NCBI RefSeq assembly: GCF_021278965.1
Contig: NZ_CP065589.1
Span: 1,865,001-1,929,000, forward strand
DNA length: 64,000 nt
From: Chryseobacterium capnotolerans
GTDB lineage: Bacteria > Bacteroidota > Bacteroidia > Flavobacteriales > Weeksellaceae
Direction: 5' to 3'
Shown piece by piece: positions 28,929 through 39,670 of the stretch. Made by a program: the position numbers and the translations under genes. Below the pieces are notes generated by a model, which was not told the origin of the DNA, did not search any database, and was given only the letters and a program-made list of their open reading frames with translations. Positions within the stretch are counted from its first letter, which is position 1. The number at the start of each line of letters is the position of its first letter.

Positions 28929-29420
28929 ATGAATTACGAATTACGAGAAATGCTTCCCAGTGACGAAGCGAGAGTGTTGGAAATTTTCAGACAGGGCATA
29001 GAAAGCGGTATTGCTACTTTGGAAACAGAAGTTCCTACGGCAGAAGCCTGGAGCATGGAATATTTCAATGACTGCCGTTGGGTGTTAGAAAATGAAAATA
29101 ATGAAGTAGTAGGGTGGTGTGCTTTAAAACCGGTAAGCAAAAGAGAAGCTTTTAAAGGAGTAGCAGAAGTAGGCATCTATTTCGATAATGAATACCAGGG
29201 AAGAGGATTGGGTTCAATATTGCTTAAAAAGATCATTTTGGATAGCGAGGACCACGGATTCTGGACATTGCAGACCAATCTCTTTTCCGAAAATGAAATG
29301 GCCATCAAATCTCATCAGAAAAATGGTTTCAGAGTAGTAGGGGTTCGTAAAAAATTAGGAAAGCTAAATGGGGAATGGAAAGATCTTGTCCTGATGGAGA
29401 AGCGAAGTGAGGTCATTTAG
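28929..29420 (+). CDS. GNAT N-acetyltransferase (phosphinothricin acetyltransferase-like)
   Basis: 163 residues from ATG 28929; the longer open frame begins inside the previous gene. The acetyl-CoA loop is in EYQGRGLGSILLKKII (Q/RxxGxG/A), preceded by VVGWCALKPVSKREAFKGVAEVGIYFD. The C-terminus has FSENEMAIKSHQKNGFRVVGVRKKLG, as in the Pat/Bar/YncA subgroup that acetylates small amines such as methionine sulfoximine. The substrate in this organism is not known. Confidence 0.85.
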   Translation: MNYELREMLPSDEARVLEIFRQGIESGIATLETEVPTAEAWSMEYFNDCRWVLENENNEVVGWCALKPVSKREAFKGVAEVGIYFDNEYQGRGLGSILLKKIILDSEDHGFWTLQTNLFSENEMAIKSHQKNGFRVVGVRKKLGKLNGEWKDLVLMEKRSEVI

Positions 29421-29462
29421 TAATGAGTAATGAGTAATGAGTAATGAGTAATGAGTAATGAG
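29421..29462. repeat. Heptanucleotide tandem repeat (TAATGAG)6
   Basis: Six perfect copies of TAATGAG begin directly after the acetyltransferase stop codon. The same word occurs in a hairpin at 35251-35303 and near 57130-57165. Confidence 0.9.
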
Positions 29463-29570
29463 GTTAGAAAAGTAGTTCATTGAATAAAATTAACTCTAAA
29501 CCTTGAACTTTAAATGCTTTGGCCTGAACCTTGTAATAAGTCTTTCATTAAGTTAGAAAAAGTAGAAATA

Positions 29571-29753
29571 ATGAAAACTATAATTAAAATCACAGGAGTT
29601 CTGATGGTAATGGCCATGTTTACATCCTGTGTGGCCTATGATAATGGAGGGTATCAGGCTAAAAAGATTCCACCTGGGCAAGCTAAAAAAATATACGGTG
29701 GAAGTGCAAAAGATTATGCTCCAGGACAGGTAAAAAAGAGAGGAGGGTATTAA
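29571..29753 (+). CDS. Small lipoprotein with PPGQAKK repeat
   Basis: 60 residues from ATG 29571, with lipoprotein signal ending MAMFTSC (cysteine about residue 20). The mature part contains two related motifs, IPPGQAKKIYGGSAKDYAPGQVKKRGGY. Similar Bacteroidota proteins are annotated, doubtfully, as quinol oxidase subunit 4. It is a tandem paralogue of the next gene. The pro/gly/lys-rich form suggests an outer-membrane-attached cell-surface or matrix peptide, but no function is known. Confidence 0.65.
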   Translation: MKTIIKITGVLMVMAMFTSCVAYDNGGYQAKKIPPGQAKKIYGGSAKDYAPGQVKKRGGY

Positions 29754-29837
29754 AAAGAGGGTAATATTAGAAATTAGATAACCTTTTTTGGCACTAACCT
29801 TGATATATTTCGCTTCTAAGTTTGAAAAAGTGAAATA

Positions 29838-30059
29838 ATGAAAAGTATGTTGAAAATTGCAGCAGGAGGTGTGATAGCAATTGTGTTGTCATCTTGTGTT
29901 GTTCATGAGAGAAGAGGAATGCCGCCTGGTCATGCAAAAAGAGGGTATGGCGGAAGTGCAAGATATTACGCACCAGGGCACGCTAAAAGAGTATATATCT
30001 ATGAAGATCGTGGTCACCACCACAGAGGTCGTGGACATGGTCATGGACATCATAGGTAA
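29838..30059 (+). CDS. Small lipoprotein with His-rich tail, paralogue of the previous gene
   Basis: 73 residues. Signal MKSMLKIAAGGVIAIVLSSC with lipobox cysteine at 20. The core MPPGHAKRGYGGSARYYAPGH copies the neighbour's PPGxAKxxYGGSAxxYAPGxxK pattern. The C-terminus is GHHHRGRGHGHGHHR, a likely metal-binding tail absent from the paralogue. The two genes share near-identical spacing and both probably end at the terminator at 30066. Confidence 0.65.
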   Translation: MKSMLKIAAGGVIAIVLSSCVVHERRGMPPGHAKRGYGGSARYYAPGHAKRVYIYEDRGHHHRGRGHGHGHHR

Positions 30060-30065
30060 AAATAA

Positions 30066-30091
30066 AAAGCACTGAATTTTTCAGTGCTTTT
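30066..30091 (+). terminator. Terminator after the small lipoprotein pair
   Basis: AAAGCACTGAA / TTCAGTGCTTT stem with T tail. Confidence 0.85.
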
Positions 30092-30100
30092 GCTTTTCTA

Positions 30101-30415
30101 TTATAGTCTGGATTTTTTCGGATTCAGAAGGGTATCGAAGATCAGTACCTCTTGCCCGAATTGAGTTTCAATTCGTTCTGCTATATTTTTCAATTCACTT
30201 TCAAGAAAATCATTTCTCAGTTCATCATTATCAAAAATCAGAAGAAGATTATAGTTTTTTCCTTCATCAATATAATCGCTGTGAACTTCAGATAAGATGT
30301 ACTGGTTGACATCCATCAGATTTTCAGTCATTAAAATCAGGGTTTCATCAATATAATTTTCCCATTCTTCCAGATTATTTTTCGTGCAGTGGAAAGTTAT
30401 ACTTAATACGCTCAT
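30101..30415 (-). CDS. DUF4286-family small cytosolic protein
   Basis: 104 residues, no signal peptide or membrane segment. A ferredoxin-like alpha/beta layout starting SVLSITFHCTKNNLEEWENY and ending VLIFDTLLNPKKSRL. It resembles DUF4286 proteins of Flavobacteriia. Function unknown. It is transcribed away from gyrA, with the two starts about 150 bases apart. Confidence 0.7.
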   Translation of the reverse strand: MSVLSITFHCTKNNLEEWENYIDETLILMTENLMDVNQYILSEVHSDYIDEGKNYNLLLIFDNDELRNDFLESELKNIAERIETQFGQEVLIFDTLLNPKKSRL

Positions 30416-30508
30416 ATTTTAAGAATTTTTAAGATTTTGTGGATAAATTCTAGCGCAAAAATCGGCATTTTTTTCGTAAATTAGCCCGTTAATAAAAATT
30501 GGAAATAA

Positions 30509-33171
<2,663 letters not shown>

Positions 33172-33198
33172 ATGTACAATTAATATAAAATAGTTATT

Positions 33199-34224
33199 AT
33201 GAAGAAACTAATTTTAGGTATGGCTATCGTAGCATCTGCTTTTGTTTTTGGACAGAAAGGAGATGTAAATGCTCAGCTTCAGGCTGCCAACAAAGCAGCG
33301 ATGGATGCATATAACGCAAAAAACTATGCAGCTGCAGCACCTAAGTTTGTAGAAGTTTACGACTTATTGAAAGCTAATGGTCAGGATAACAAGATATACA
33401 TGTATTATGCAGGGCTTAGTCACGCATTAGCCAACAATAGTGATCCGGCTATTAAAATATATACAGATCTTGTGAATTCCGGATTTACAGGAGTAGAAAC
33501 TACTTATACTGCTAAAGAAAAAAAGAGCGGACAGGTAGTGAATTTAGATAAAGCTACTTGGGAACTTATGAAAAAGAATTCTGAATATTCAGATTTCAAA
33601 ACAGAGCAGTCTGCAGGAGTAGAAGTAGATTTATATGAAACGTTATCTTTATTGCTTCTTAATGCTAAGAAACCAAACGAAGCACTGGTAATCATTGAAA
33701 AAGGATTAGCTAAATTTCCAAACAATGCTAAGCTGAAAGAAAACCAGACTAGTGCTTATCTTGCTTCAGGAAATATGGATAAATTCGTTGCTGGTTTGAA
33801 AGAGCAGTTAGCAAAAAATCCTAATGATGCAACCAACTGGTATAACCTTGGAGTAATGCAGGCAAAAACTCCCACTACAGTTAATGATGCTTTAGAATCA
33901 TTCAAAAAAGCCATTGAGCTTAAACCTGATTTTGCCAATGCTTATCAGAACCTTGTATACACTACCATTGGAGATGACTCTAAAATTGTAGCTGATATCA
34001 ATGCTATGAGAAAAGATAAGCCGGATGAAGCTACTAAATTAATTGATGCAAGAAGAGAAAGATTTGCAAAAGCTCTACCATTTGCAGAAAGCTGGTATAA
34101 AGTAGATCCTAAGAATATTGATGCAGTGAGTACATTAAAAGAAATTTATGTAGTTACTAAAAATATGGATAAAGTTAAAGAAATGAAAGCTAAAGAAGCT
34201 GAGCTAAGCGCAGCAGCAAAGTAA
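33199..34224 (+). CDS. Periplasmic TPR protein
   Basis: 341 residues. Signal peptide MKKLILGMAIVASAFVFGQ. TPR units are visible, for example AMDAYNAKNYAAAAPKFVEVY, TLSLLLLNAKKPNEALVIIEK and NLGVMQAKTPTTVNDALESF followed by KKAIELKPDFANAYQN. An insertion of about 60 residues between the first and second groups (GVETTYTAKEKKSGQVV) is typical of Flavobacteriia homologues that follow gyrA. It likely scaffolds protein interactions in the periplasm. It starts 27 bases after gyrA and is followed by a strong terminator, so the pair may be one transcript. Confidence 0.82.
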   Translation: MKKLILGMAIVASAFVFGQKGDVNAQLQAANKAAMDAYNAKNYAAAAPKFVEVYDLLKANGQDNKIYMYYAGLSHALANNSDPAIKIYTDLVNSGFTGVETTYTAKEKKSGQVVNLDKATWELMKKNSEYSDFKTEQSAGVEVDLYETLSLLLLNAKKPNEALVIIEKGLAKFPNNAKLKENQTSAYLASGNMDKFVAGLKEQLAKNPNDATNWYNLGVMQAKTPTTVNDALESFKKAIELKPDFANAYQNLVYTTIGDDSKIVADINAMRKDKPDEATKLIDARRERFAKALPFAESWYKVDPKNIDAVSTLKEIYVVTKNMDKVKEMKAKEAELSAAAK

Positions 34225-34245
34225 TCATTTTATAACTCAATGATA

Positions 34246-34283
34246 AAGAGCCGAAACACCCGTGTTTCGGCTCTTATTTTTTT
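34246..34283 (+). terminator. Terminator after TPR gene
   Basis: 14-bp stem AAGAGCCGAAACAC / GTGTTTCGGCTCTT with a long T tail. Confidence 0.92.
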
Positions 34284-34373
34284 ATTAATGTACCATTATT
34301 ATTGATTACTCATCGCTCATCGTTGATCATCGTTTTGACTAAATTTCATCCCTGAAAATTCTCTGTAATTCCG

Positions 34374-34381
34374 TATCTTTG
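34374..34381 (+). promoter_or_regulatory. -7 box TATCTTTG for menB
   Basis: Fits TAnnTTTG and lies 17 bases before ATG 34399. Confidence 0.45.
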
Positions 34382-34398
34382 AGAAAAATTTTACCAAA

Positions 34399-35235
34399 AT
34401 GATCGAGTGGAAAACCGCTAAGGAATACGAAGATATTACCTATAAAAAATGCAATGGTGTAGCAAGAATCGCTTTCAACAGACCGGAAGTGCGTAATGCT
34501 TTCAGACCAAAGACTACTTCAGAATTATATGATGCTTTTTATGATGCCTCTGAAGACCCTTCAATAGGCGTTGTTTTACTTTCAGGAGAAGGGCCAAGCT
34601 CTAAAGACGGAGGCTGGGCTTTCTGCAGTGGTGGAGACCAAAAAGCAAGAGGTGAGCAAGGATATGTAGGAGAAGATGGAAGACACCGTTTAAATATTCT
34701 GGAAGTTCAGCGTCTGATCCGTTTCATGCCGAAAGTAGTTATTGCAGTAGTTCCGGGATGGGCTGTAGGTGGCGGACATTCACTTCACGTAGTATGTGAC
34801 TTAACTTTAGCAAGTGAGGAGCATGCTATTTTCAAGCAGACTGATGCTGATGTGACCAGTTTTGACGGGGGGTATGGATCTGCTTACCTGGCAAAAATGG
34901 TAGGACAGAAAAAAGCCCGTGAAATCTTCTTTTTAGGAAGAAACTATTCTGCTCAGGAAGCTTTCGAAATGGGAATGGTAAACAAAGTAGTTCCACATGC
35001 AGAATTAGAAGATACCGCTTACGAATGGGCTCAGGAAATCTTAGGAAAATCCCCAATGTCTATCAGAATGCTGAAGTTTGCAATGAATCTTACTGATGAC
35101 GGAATGGTTGGCCAGCAGGTATTTGCAGGGGAAGCAACCCGTTTAGCCTATATGACCGAAGAAGCTAAAGAAGGAAGAAATGCATTCCTTGAAAAAAGAA
35201 AACCAAACTTCGGGGAGGATCAATGGATATCATAA
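34399..35235 (+). CDS. menB: 1,4-dihydroxy-2-naphthoyl-CoA synthase
   Basis: 278 residues, crotonase fold. MenB-specific segments: NRPEVRNAFRPKTTSELYDA, GGWAFCSGGDQKARGEQGYV, VPGWAVGGGHSLHVVCDLTL (oxyanion hole and active-site loop) and ADVTSFDGGYGSAYLAKMVG. The C-terminus is FLEKRKPNF. It cyclises succinylbenzoyl-CoA in menaquinone synthesis in the cytoplasm. menA follows 75 bases later with a hairpin between them, so the two probably form a men operon. Confidence 0.96.
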   Translation: MIEWKTAKEYEDITYKKCNGVARIAFNRPEVRNAFRPKTTSELYDAFYDASEDPSIGVVLLSGEGPSSKDGGWAFCSGGDQKARGEQGYVGEDGRHRLNILEVQRLIRFMPKVVIAVVPGWAVGGGHSLHVVCDLTLASEEHAIFKQTDADVTSFDGGYGSAYLAKMVGQKKAREIFFLGRNYSAQEAFEMGMVNKVVPHAELEDTAYEWAQEILGKSPMSIRMLKFAMNLTDDGMVGQQVFAGEATRLAYMTEEAKEGRNAFLEKRKPNFGEDQWIS

Positions 35236-35250
35236 CATTAGTGATGAGTA

Positions 35251-35303
35251 ATAAGTAATGAGCAATATTTTTCATTACCTATTACCCATTGCTCATTACT
35301 TAT
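35251..35303 (+). repeat. Hairpin of TAATGAG-type repeats between menB and menA
   Basis: Perfect 16-bp inverted repeat ATAAGTAATGAGCAAT (35251-35266) and ATTGCTCATTACTTAT (35288-35303). The loop is 21 bases and contains CATTACC...ATTACCC. The right arm ends 7 bases before the menA start, so the folded mRNA could hide its start. No T tract follows, so it is not a standard terminator. Confidence 0.75.
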
Positions 35304-35309
35304 AAATTT

Positions 35310-36239
35310 ATGACTGATTGGATAAAAGCCGCAAGGCTCAGAACTTTACCGCTGTCATTAAGCGGAATTATTATGGGAGCTTTCATTGCAAAATGGAGAC
35401 TTTACAGAGAGGGCGGAACATGGGACTGGAAGATTTTTGCATTGGCGCTTTTGGTAACCCTTTTGTATCAGATCTTATCAAACTATGCCAATGATTATGG
35501 TGATGGGGTAAAAGGAACAGATGCAAAAAGAATCAATGAAGCGGAGGCAAGAGCAGTCGCATCAGGGAAAATTACAGCCAAGCAGATGAAAAATGCGGTT
35601 ATTCTTTTCTCAGCATTATCTTTCGTTGCTACAATTGCGTTGTTATATGTTGCTTTCATTCCGGATTATATGAACGAATTCTACATTTTTATAGGGTTGG
35701 GAGTAGCAAGTATTTTAGCTGCAATCGGGTATACAGTAGGGAAGAAGCCTTATGGTTATATGGGATTGGGAGATATCTTTGTGTTTATCTTCTTCGGATT
35801 GGTTTCTGTATGTGGAAGTTATTTCCTGTTTACAAAAACATTCAGCTGGGATATGCTGTTGCCGGGAACTGCAGTAGGAATGATGAGTATGGCTGTTTTG
35901 AACCTGAACAATATGAGAGATATTGAAAGTGATAAACTATCAGGAAAAAACAGTTTTGCATTAAGAATCGGATTCAAAAATGCAATGATCTACGAAATGA
36001 TCCTGTTAAATCTTCCATTGATATTGATCTTGGCTTTTCTGGGGATTAATGGATTCTTTGAGCAACAAAACTATTATGCTTTTATTGTGATGATCTTAAT
36101 GTTTCCTTTGACAAAACTGAGAAGAAGCATTATGTCGGTAAAAGAACCAAAAGAATTAGACCAGTATTTAAAGCAGGTAGGGATCATGACGTTTGTAATG
36201 GCTATTCTTACGGCAGCCGGACTTAATTTATTTAACTAA
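35310..36239 (+). CDS. menA: 1,4-dihydroxy-2-naphthoate polyprenyltransferase
   Basis: 309 residues from ATG 35310 with about nine hydrophobic segments. MenA/UbiA motifs: RTLPLSLSGIIMGAF at the start, the first Asp motif NYANDYGDGVKGTDAKR near residue 65, and the second LNNMRDIESDKLSGKNSFA near residue 200. It attaches the polyprenyl tail to DHNA in the inner membrane, making demethylmenaquinone. Upstream menB gives the context. The short in-frame extension before 35310 lies in the hairpin arm and is unlikely to be used. Confidence 0.93.
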   Translation: MTDWIKAARLRTLPLSLSGIIMGAFIAKWRLYREGGTWDWKIFALALLVTLLYQILSNYANDYGDGVKGTDAKRINEAEARAVASGKITAKQMKNAVILFSALSFVATIALLYVAFIPDYMNEFYIFIGLGVASILAAIGYTVGKKPYGYMGLGDIFVFIFFGLVSVCGSYFLFTKTFSWDMLLPGTAVGMMSMAVLNLNNMRDIESDKLSGKNSFALRIGFKNAMIYEMILLNLPLILILAFLGINGFFEQQNYYAFIVMILMFPLTKLRRSIMSVKEPKELDQYLKQVGIMTFVMAILTAAGLNLFN

Positions 36240-36256
36240 ATCTAAAATATAATATC

Positions 36257-36704
36257 ATGAGTTCTACTGTCTATGTTGAAGCGCAAATGCTTATCAGGAA
36301 ACCGATTGAAGATGTTTTTGAAGCATTCATCAATCCTGAAGTAACCACTAATTTCTGGTTTACAAAATCTACCGGAAAATTAGAAGAAGGGGAAAAAAGT
36401 AACCTGGGAATGGGAGATGTACGGCGTGAAAAATGTAGTGAACGTTCATCAGATTATTCCGAACCAGCTGATTAAAACAGTATGGGGAGAACCTTCAGTA
36501 AATGTAGACTATGAGTTTAAAACTATGGAGAACGGAACTCTTGTGATCATTAAGAGCTATGGATTCACTCAAACAGGTGAAGAGATGCTAAGACAGGTTA
36601 ATGACAATACAGGCGGTTTTACGACGGTTTTAGACGGTTGTAAGGCATATCTGGAACATGGGATCAATCTGAGACTTATTGAAGATAAATTCCCACAAAA
36701 ATAG
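36257..36704 (+). CDS. SRPBCC (AHSA1-like) domain protein (frameshifted, extra base)
   Basis: 148 residues after repair. START-like fold of the AHSA1/SRPBCC family: VEAQMLIRKPIEDVFEAFIN, TTNFWFTKSTGKLEEG, then KVTWEWEMYGV, VHQIIPNQLIKTVWG and the long C-terminal helix GGFTTVLDGCKAYLEHGINL. The frame is lost at 36389-36398, where the run of G then A carries one base too many; removing one G gives EEGKKVTWEWEMYG. Ligand unknown. The gene lies in a tight row after menA (17 bases) but need not share its function. Confidence 0.8.
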
Positions 36705-36709
36705 ATATC

Positions 36710-36997
36710 ATGAAGACTGCTTTAAAGTTAACTTCTTGTCTGTCTATTGTTTTAGCTTTATTGCTTGTTTATTATTTGATCGAAGAGCTAAGCAATGGGA
36801 TGTCAATTTTTGAAATTGACTTTATTCCTGCTTTAATTACTCTGATTATTATTTCCAATGCTGTTTTAGGCTTTTATATATTAATTGGGAAATTACAAGT
36901 AATGAAACCGTTACTGGTTCTTCAGATTTTAATAATAATACCAACATGCCTGTTGCTTTATGAGTTTGTTTTAAAACCACCAATGGGATGTTCTTAA
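36710..36997 (+). CDS. Small membrane protein with three helices
   Basis: 95 residues, nearly all hydrophobic, with helices at about 6-26, 38-60 and 66-88. No family recognised. It begins 6 bases after the SRPBCC gene, in an apparent operon. Confidence 0.55.
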   Translation: MKTALKLTSCLSIVLALLLVYYLIEELSNGMSIFEIDFIPALITLIIISNAVLGFYILIGKLQVMKPLLVLQILIIIPTCLLLYEFVLKPPMGCS

Positions 36998-37067
36998 ATT
37001 AAAAAGATGGTTCTTTCACTGAGAGTGATGAATCATCTTTTTTAAAAATTTAAAAATTAAATTTAAA

Positions 37068-37754
37068 ATGAAAATACAATTCTTAGGGCAAAATTGTTTT
37101 CTGTTCACGTACAAGGACAAAACAATTTTAAGTGACCCTTTTTACAATTACAAAAAAGCGGAATCAGGTTTTGATATTACCGCTCAGAAAATTGATTACA
37201 TCCTGTTGACCCATGCCCATGGAGATCATATTGCTGATGTAGCGGAAGTATTGCAGCATTATCCGGAAGCAACCGTAATTGGAGTGCCGGAAGTATGCGG
37301 ATACTTTACACAGGCTAAAAATAAAGATGATGTGAACTTAGGAGGATCGGCAAAAATCGACGATCTTAAAATTTCCATGGTTCCGGCTCACCACACAAGT
37401 TCTTTCCCGGATGGAAGCTATGGAGGCGTTCCTGTAGGATATATTTTCAGACTTCCTGAAGGTAAGAATGTGTATTTGGCTGGAGATACAGGAGTAATGG
37501 CAGATATGGAGCTATTTCCGAGGTTATATGGGAATATTGACCTTTCTATCCTTCCTATCGGGAGTCACTACACGATGTGTCCTAGAAAAGCGTCTTTTGC
37601 AGCAGCAGAATTATTGAAGACCCCGAAGGTAATCGGATGCCACTTTGATACGTTCCCTGCTATAGAGATCAATCATGAAAGTGCATTAAAACATTTTGCA
37701 GATAAAAATGTGGAACTTGTTTTACCAAAATTAGGGGAGACGTTCGAGTTTTAA
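37068..37754 (+). CDS. Metallo-beta-lactamase-fold metal-dependent hydrolase (UPF0173-like)
   Basis: 228 residues. Metal-binding motif THAHGDH at 48-54, further ligands probably in PAHHTSS (about 115), GDTG (about 140) and CHFDTFP (about 200). No signal peptide. This is the YtkL/UPF0173 type of cytoplasmic hydrolase whose substrate is not known. It is not a beta-lactamase in function. Confidence 0.85.
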   Translation: MKIQFLGQNCFLFTYKDKTILSDPFYNYKKAESGFDITAQKIDYILLTHAHGDHIADVAEVLQHYPEATVIGVPEVCGYFTQAKNKDDVNLGGSAKIDDLKISMVPAHHTSSFPDGSYGGVPVGYIFRLPEGKNVYLAGDTGVMADMELFPRLYGNIDLSILPIGSHYTMCPRKASFAAAELLKTPKVIGCHFDTFPAIEINHESALKHFADKNVELVLPKLGETFEF

Positions 37755-37874
37755 TCGATAATTAGAAAGAGGTAATCTGAAAATTAGAAAAATGAATATG
37801 ATGCGTAAGGTATTAAAAACAAAAAAAGATAATTATCAAATTACCTCTCTCTTCACTTTAAACCAAAAAAAAAT

Positions 37875-37967
37875 GGCAAGCTACCTAAATCACACCGCTA
37901 CGACCGATTACCTTTGCTGCGTTCCCACCCTGGAGGATTCTCAGGAGCTGGTTGTTTAGGACTTGCC
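37875..37967 (-). ncRNA. ffs: Signal recognition particle RNA, small bacterial type
   Basis: On the minus strand the transcript starts GGCAAGTCCTAAACAACC and ends GTGATTTAGGTAGCTTGCC. The ends pair (GGCAAG/CTTGCC and CCTAAA/TTTAGG), giving one long hairpin of about 93 bases. The apical part CAGGGTGGGAACGCAGCA is the conserved domain IV: stem GTG/CGC closed by a GGAA tetraloop, flanked by CAGG and AGCA for Ffh binding. A promoter TTG-N18-TACCTTTG lies just upstream on the same strand. It binds Ffh and directs membrane-protein targeting. Confidence 0.9.
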
Positions 37968-37971
37968 GTTG

Positions 37972-38000
37972 CAAAGGTAGGAAATATTTGTAAACTTCAA
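37972..38000 (-). promoter_or_regulatory. Promoter of the SRP RNA
   Basis: On the minus strand: TTG (38000-37998), 18 bases, TACCTTTG (37979-37972), 4 bases before the RNA 5' end. Confidence 0.7.
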
Positions 38001-38099
38001 AACTTTATCAAAGAAAATTTGTTGAAAAAATGCAGTAGTAGAGCTAAACGGCTGACATTTAGGGGAATAATTTTTCAACTTTTTTTTAAAAAATTTAAC

Positions 38100-38702
38100 A
38101 TGACGAAAAGTCCATCAACACTAGGAATTATACTTTTTATAGCTACAATGATCGTTTTTTTTGTAGTATATACTTTTTTCTCAGGAATCAATTATTTTGA
38201 TATTTCACTGAAAGCCAATGCTTTCGTGTTGCCTATTCTTTATGCTGGAGCAGCATTCTTATCCGTAAAAAGCTATTGGAACAGCCATAGGGTGGTAACT
38301 TTTAAAGAAGCCTTCAAAAGAGCATTCATTCCAATGTTCATTGGAGGAATTCTTTCGATTTTCAGTATTTATGCTTTTTTAAACTTTGCAGATACCGATG
38401 CAAAAAAACTTTTGAACTACCAATATGTTCAAAGACAGAAGTCGGAATTGGATACTGAATATACTTCCGCGAGAAAAATTTTAAAGCATCAGAAAGATAT
38501 TGACGAGCTTGATCAGAAGTATAAAGAGAGAGTGCAGAGCTTTGCTCCAGACGCTGTAAAAGGAAAAGATATGCTTACTGCAAGTCATTTTTCAGGATAT
38601 TTTGCAGCAATTCTTATATTTTACGTAGTTTTGTCGGTGTTTTTCGGAGCATTTTTCAGAACAAGAAGTATCTATCAGCCCGAAGAAACAAATCAAGACT
38701 AA
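38100..38702 (+). CDS. DUF4199 membrane protein
   Basis: 200 residues from ATG 38100. The longer open frame upstream runs through the SRP RNA gene on the other strand and is not coding. Helices at about 10-30, 42-60, 80-100 and 165-185, with a charged helical stretch between helices 3 and 4 (LNYQYVQRQKSELDTEYTS, ILKHQKDIDELDQKYKERV). This is the DUF4199 pattern (FKEAFKRAFIPMFIGGILSI). It precedes a GT2 gene by 17 bases, the common Flavobacteriia arrangement. Function unknown. Confidence 0.82.
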   Translation: MTKSPSTLGIILFIATMIVFFVVYTFFSGINYFDISLKANAFVLPILYAGAAFLSVKSYWNSHRVVTFKEAFKRAFIPMFIGGILSIFSIYAFLNFADTDAKKLLNYQYVQRQKSELDTEYTSARKILKHQKDIDELDQKYKERVQSFAPDAVKGKDMLTASHFSGYFAAILIFYVVLSVFFGAFFRTRSIYQPEETNQD

Positions 38703-38719
38703 TTTTTATTAAAAATTAA

Positions 38720-39670
38720 ATGAACTTATCTATAGTTATTCCGTTACTGAACGAAGAAGACTCTCTGGAAGAGCTTTTTTCAAGAATTGATAAAGTCTGC
38801 CAAACCAGTAATTTATCTTACGAAATCTGGTTTGTAGATGATGGAAGTACGGATTTATCGTGGAGTATTATTGAGAACTTAAAAGTACAGCATCCTCAGA
38901 TCCACGCTATTAAATTTTCCCGAAATTACGGGAAATCTCAGGCGCTTCATGCGGCTTTTGAAAGAACAAACGGAGATGTGGTGATTACCATGGATGCAGA
39001 CCTTCAGGACTTTCCGGAAGAAATTCCAGAATTGTACAATATGGTCATACATGACAATTATGATATTGTTTCCGGTTGGAAGAAGAAGCGTTTTGATAAT
39101 GTCATGACGAAAAATATTCCGTCAAAACTCTTTAATGCAGCAGCAAGAAAGGTTTCCGGAGTTTATCTTCACGATTTCAATTGCGGTTTGAAAGCTTACA
39201 AAAAGCAGGTAGTAAAATCTGTAGATGTATACGGAGATATGCACCGTTATATTCCGGTACTGGCTGCCAATGCAGGTTTCAGAAGAATTACAGAAAAAGA
39301 GGTTAAGCACCAGGCAAGACCTTATGGAACTTCAAAATTCGGAACAGAAAGATTTGTAAGAGGATTTTTGGATCTGGTAACGCTTTGGTTTGTAAGCCGA
39401 TTTGGAGGAAGACCGATGCATTTCTTCGGAGCAGTAGGAACCCTTATGTTCATCTTTGGTTTCCTTTCAGCACTCTGGTTAGGAGTATCCAAACTGATTG
39501 ATGTAGCCAGAGGAATCTATGGTCATTTAATCACTAATAATCCGTGGTTCTACATTGCTTTAACCATGATGATTATGGGAACATTGCTATTTGTAGCAGG
39601 ATTCCTGGGAGAAATGATTATCAGAACGAACCGCGAGCATAAGAATTATAATATTGATGATGTGATATAA
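38720..39670 (+). CDS. Family 2 glycosyltransferase (polyprenyl-phosphate sugar type)
   Basis: 316 residues. GT-A domain: SIVIPLLNEEDSLEEL at the start, the nucleotide-binding VDDGSTDLSW, and the DXD-type MDADLQDFPEEIPEL around residue 95. Two C-terminal membrane helices (about 235-260 and 275-300) are typical of dolichol-phosphate mannosyltransferase/GtrB-like enzymes. It probably transfers a sugar to polyprenyl phosphate at the inner membrane for envelope glycans. The stop overlaps the start of the next gene by one base. Confidence 0.88.
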   Translation: MNLSIVIPLLNEEDSLEELFSRIDKVCQTSNLSYEIWFVDDGSTDLSWSIIENLKVQHPQIHAIKFSRNYGKSQALHAAFERTNGDVVITMDADLQDFPEEIPELYNMVIHDNYDIVSGWKKKRFDNVMTKNIPSKLFNAAARKVSGVYLHDFNCGLKAYKKQVVKSVDVYGDMHRYIPVLAANAGFRRITEKEVKHQARPYGTSKFGTERFVRGFLDLVTLWFVSRFGGRPMHFFGAVGTLMFIFGFLSALWLGVSKLIDVARGIYGHLITNNPWFYIALTMMIMGTLLFVAGFLGEMIIRTNREHKNYNIDDVI

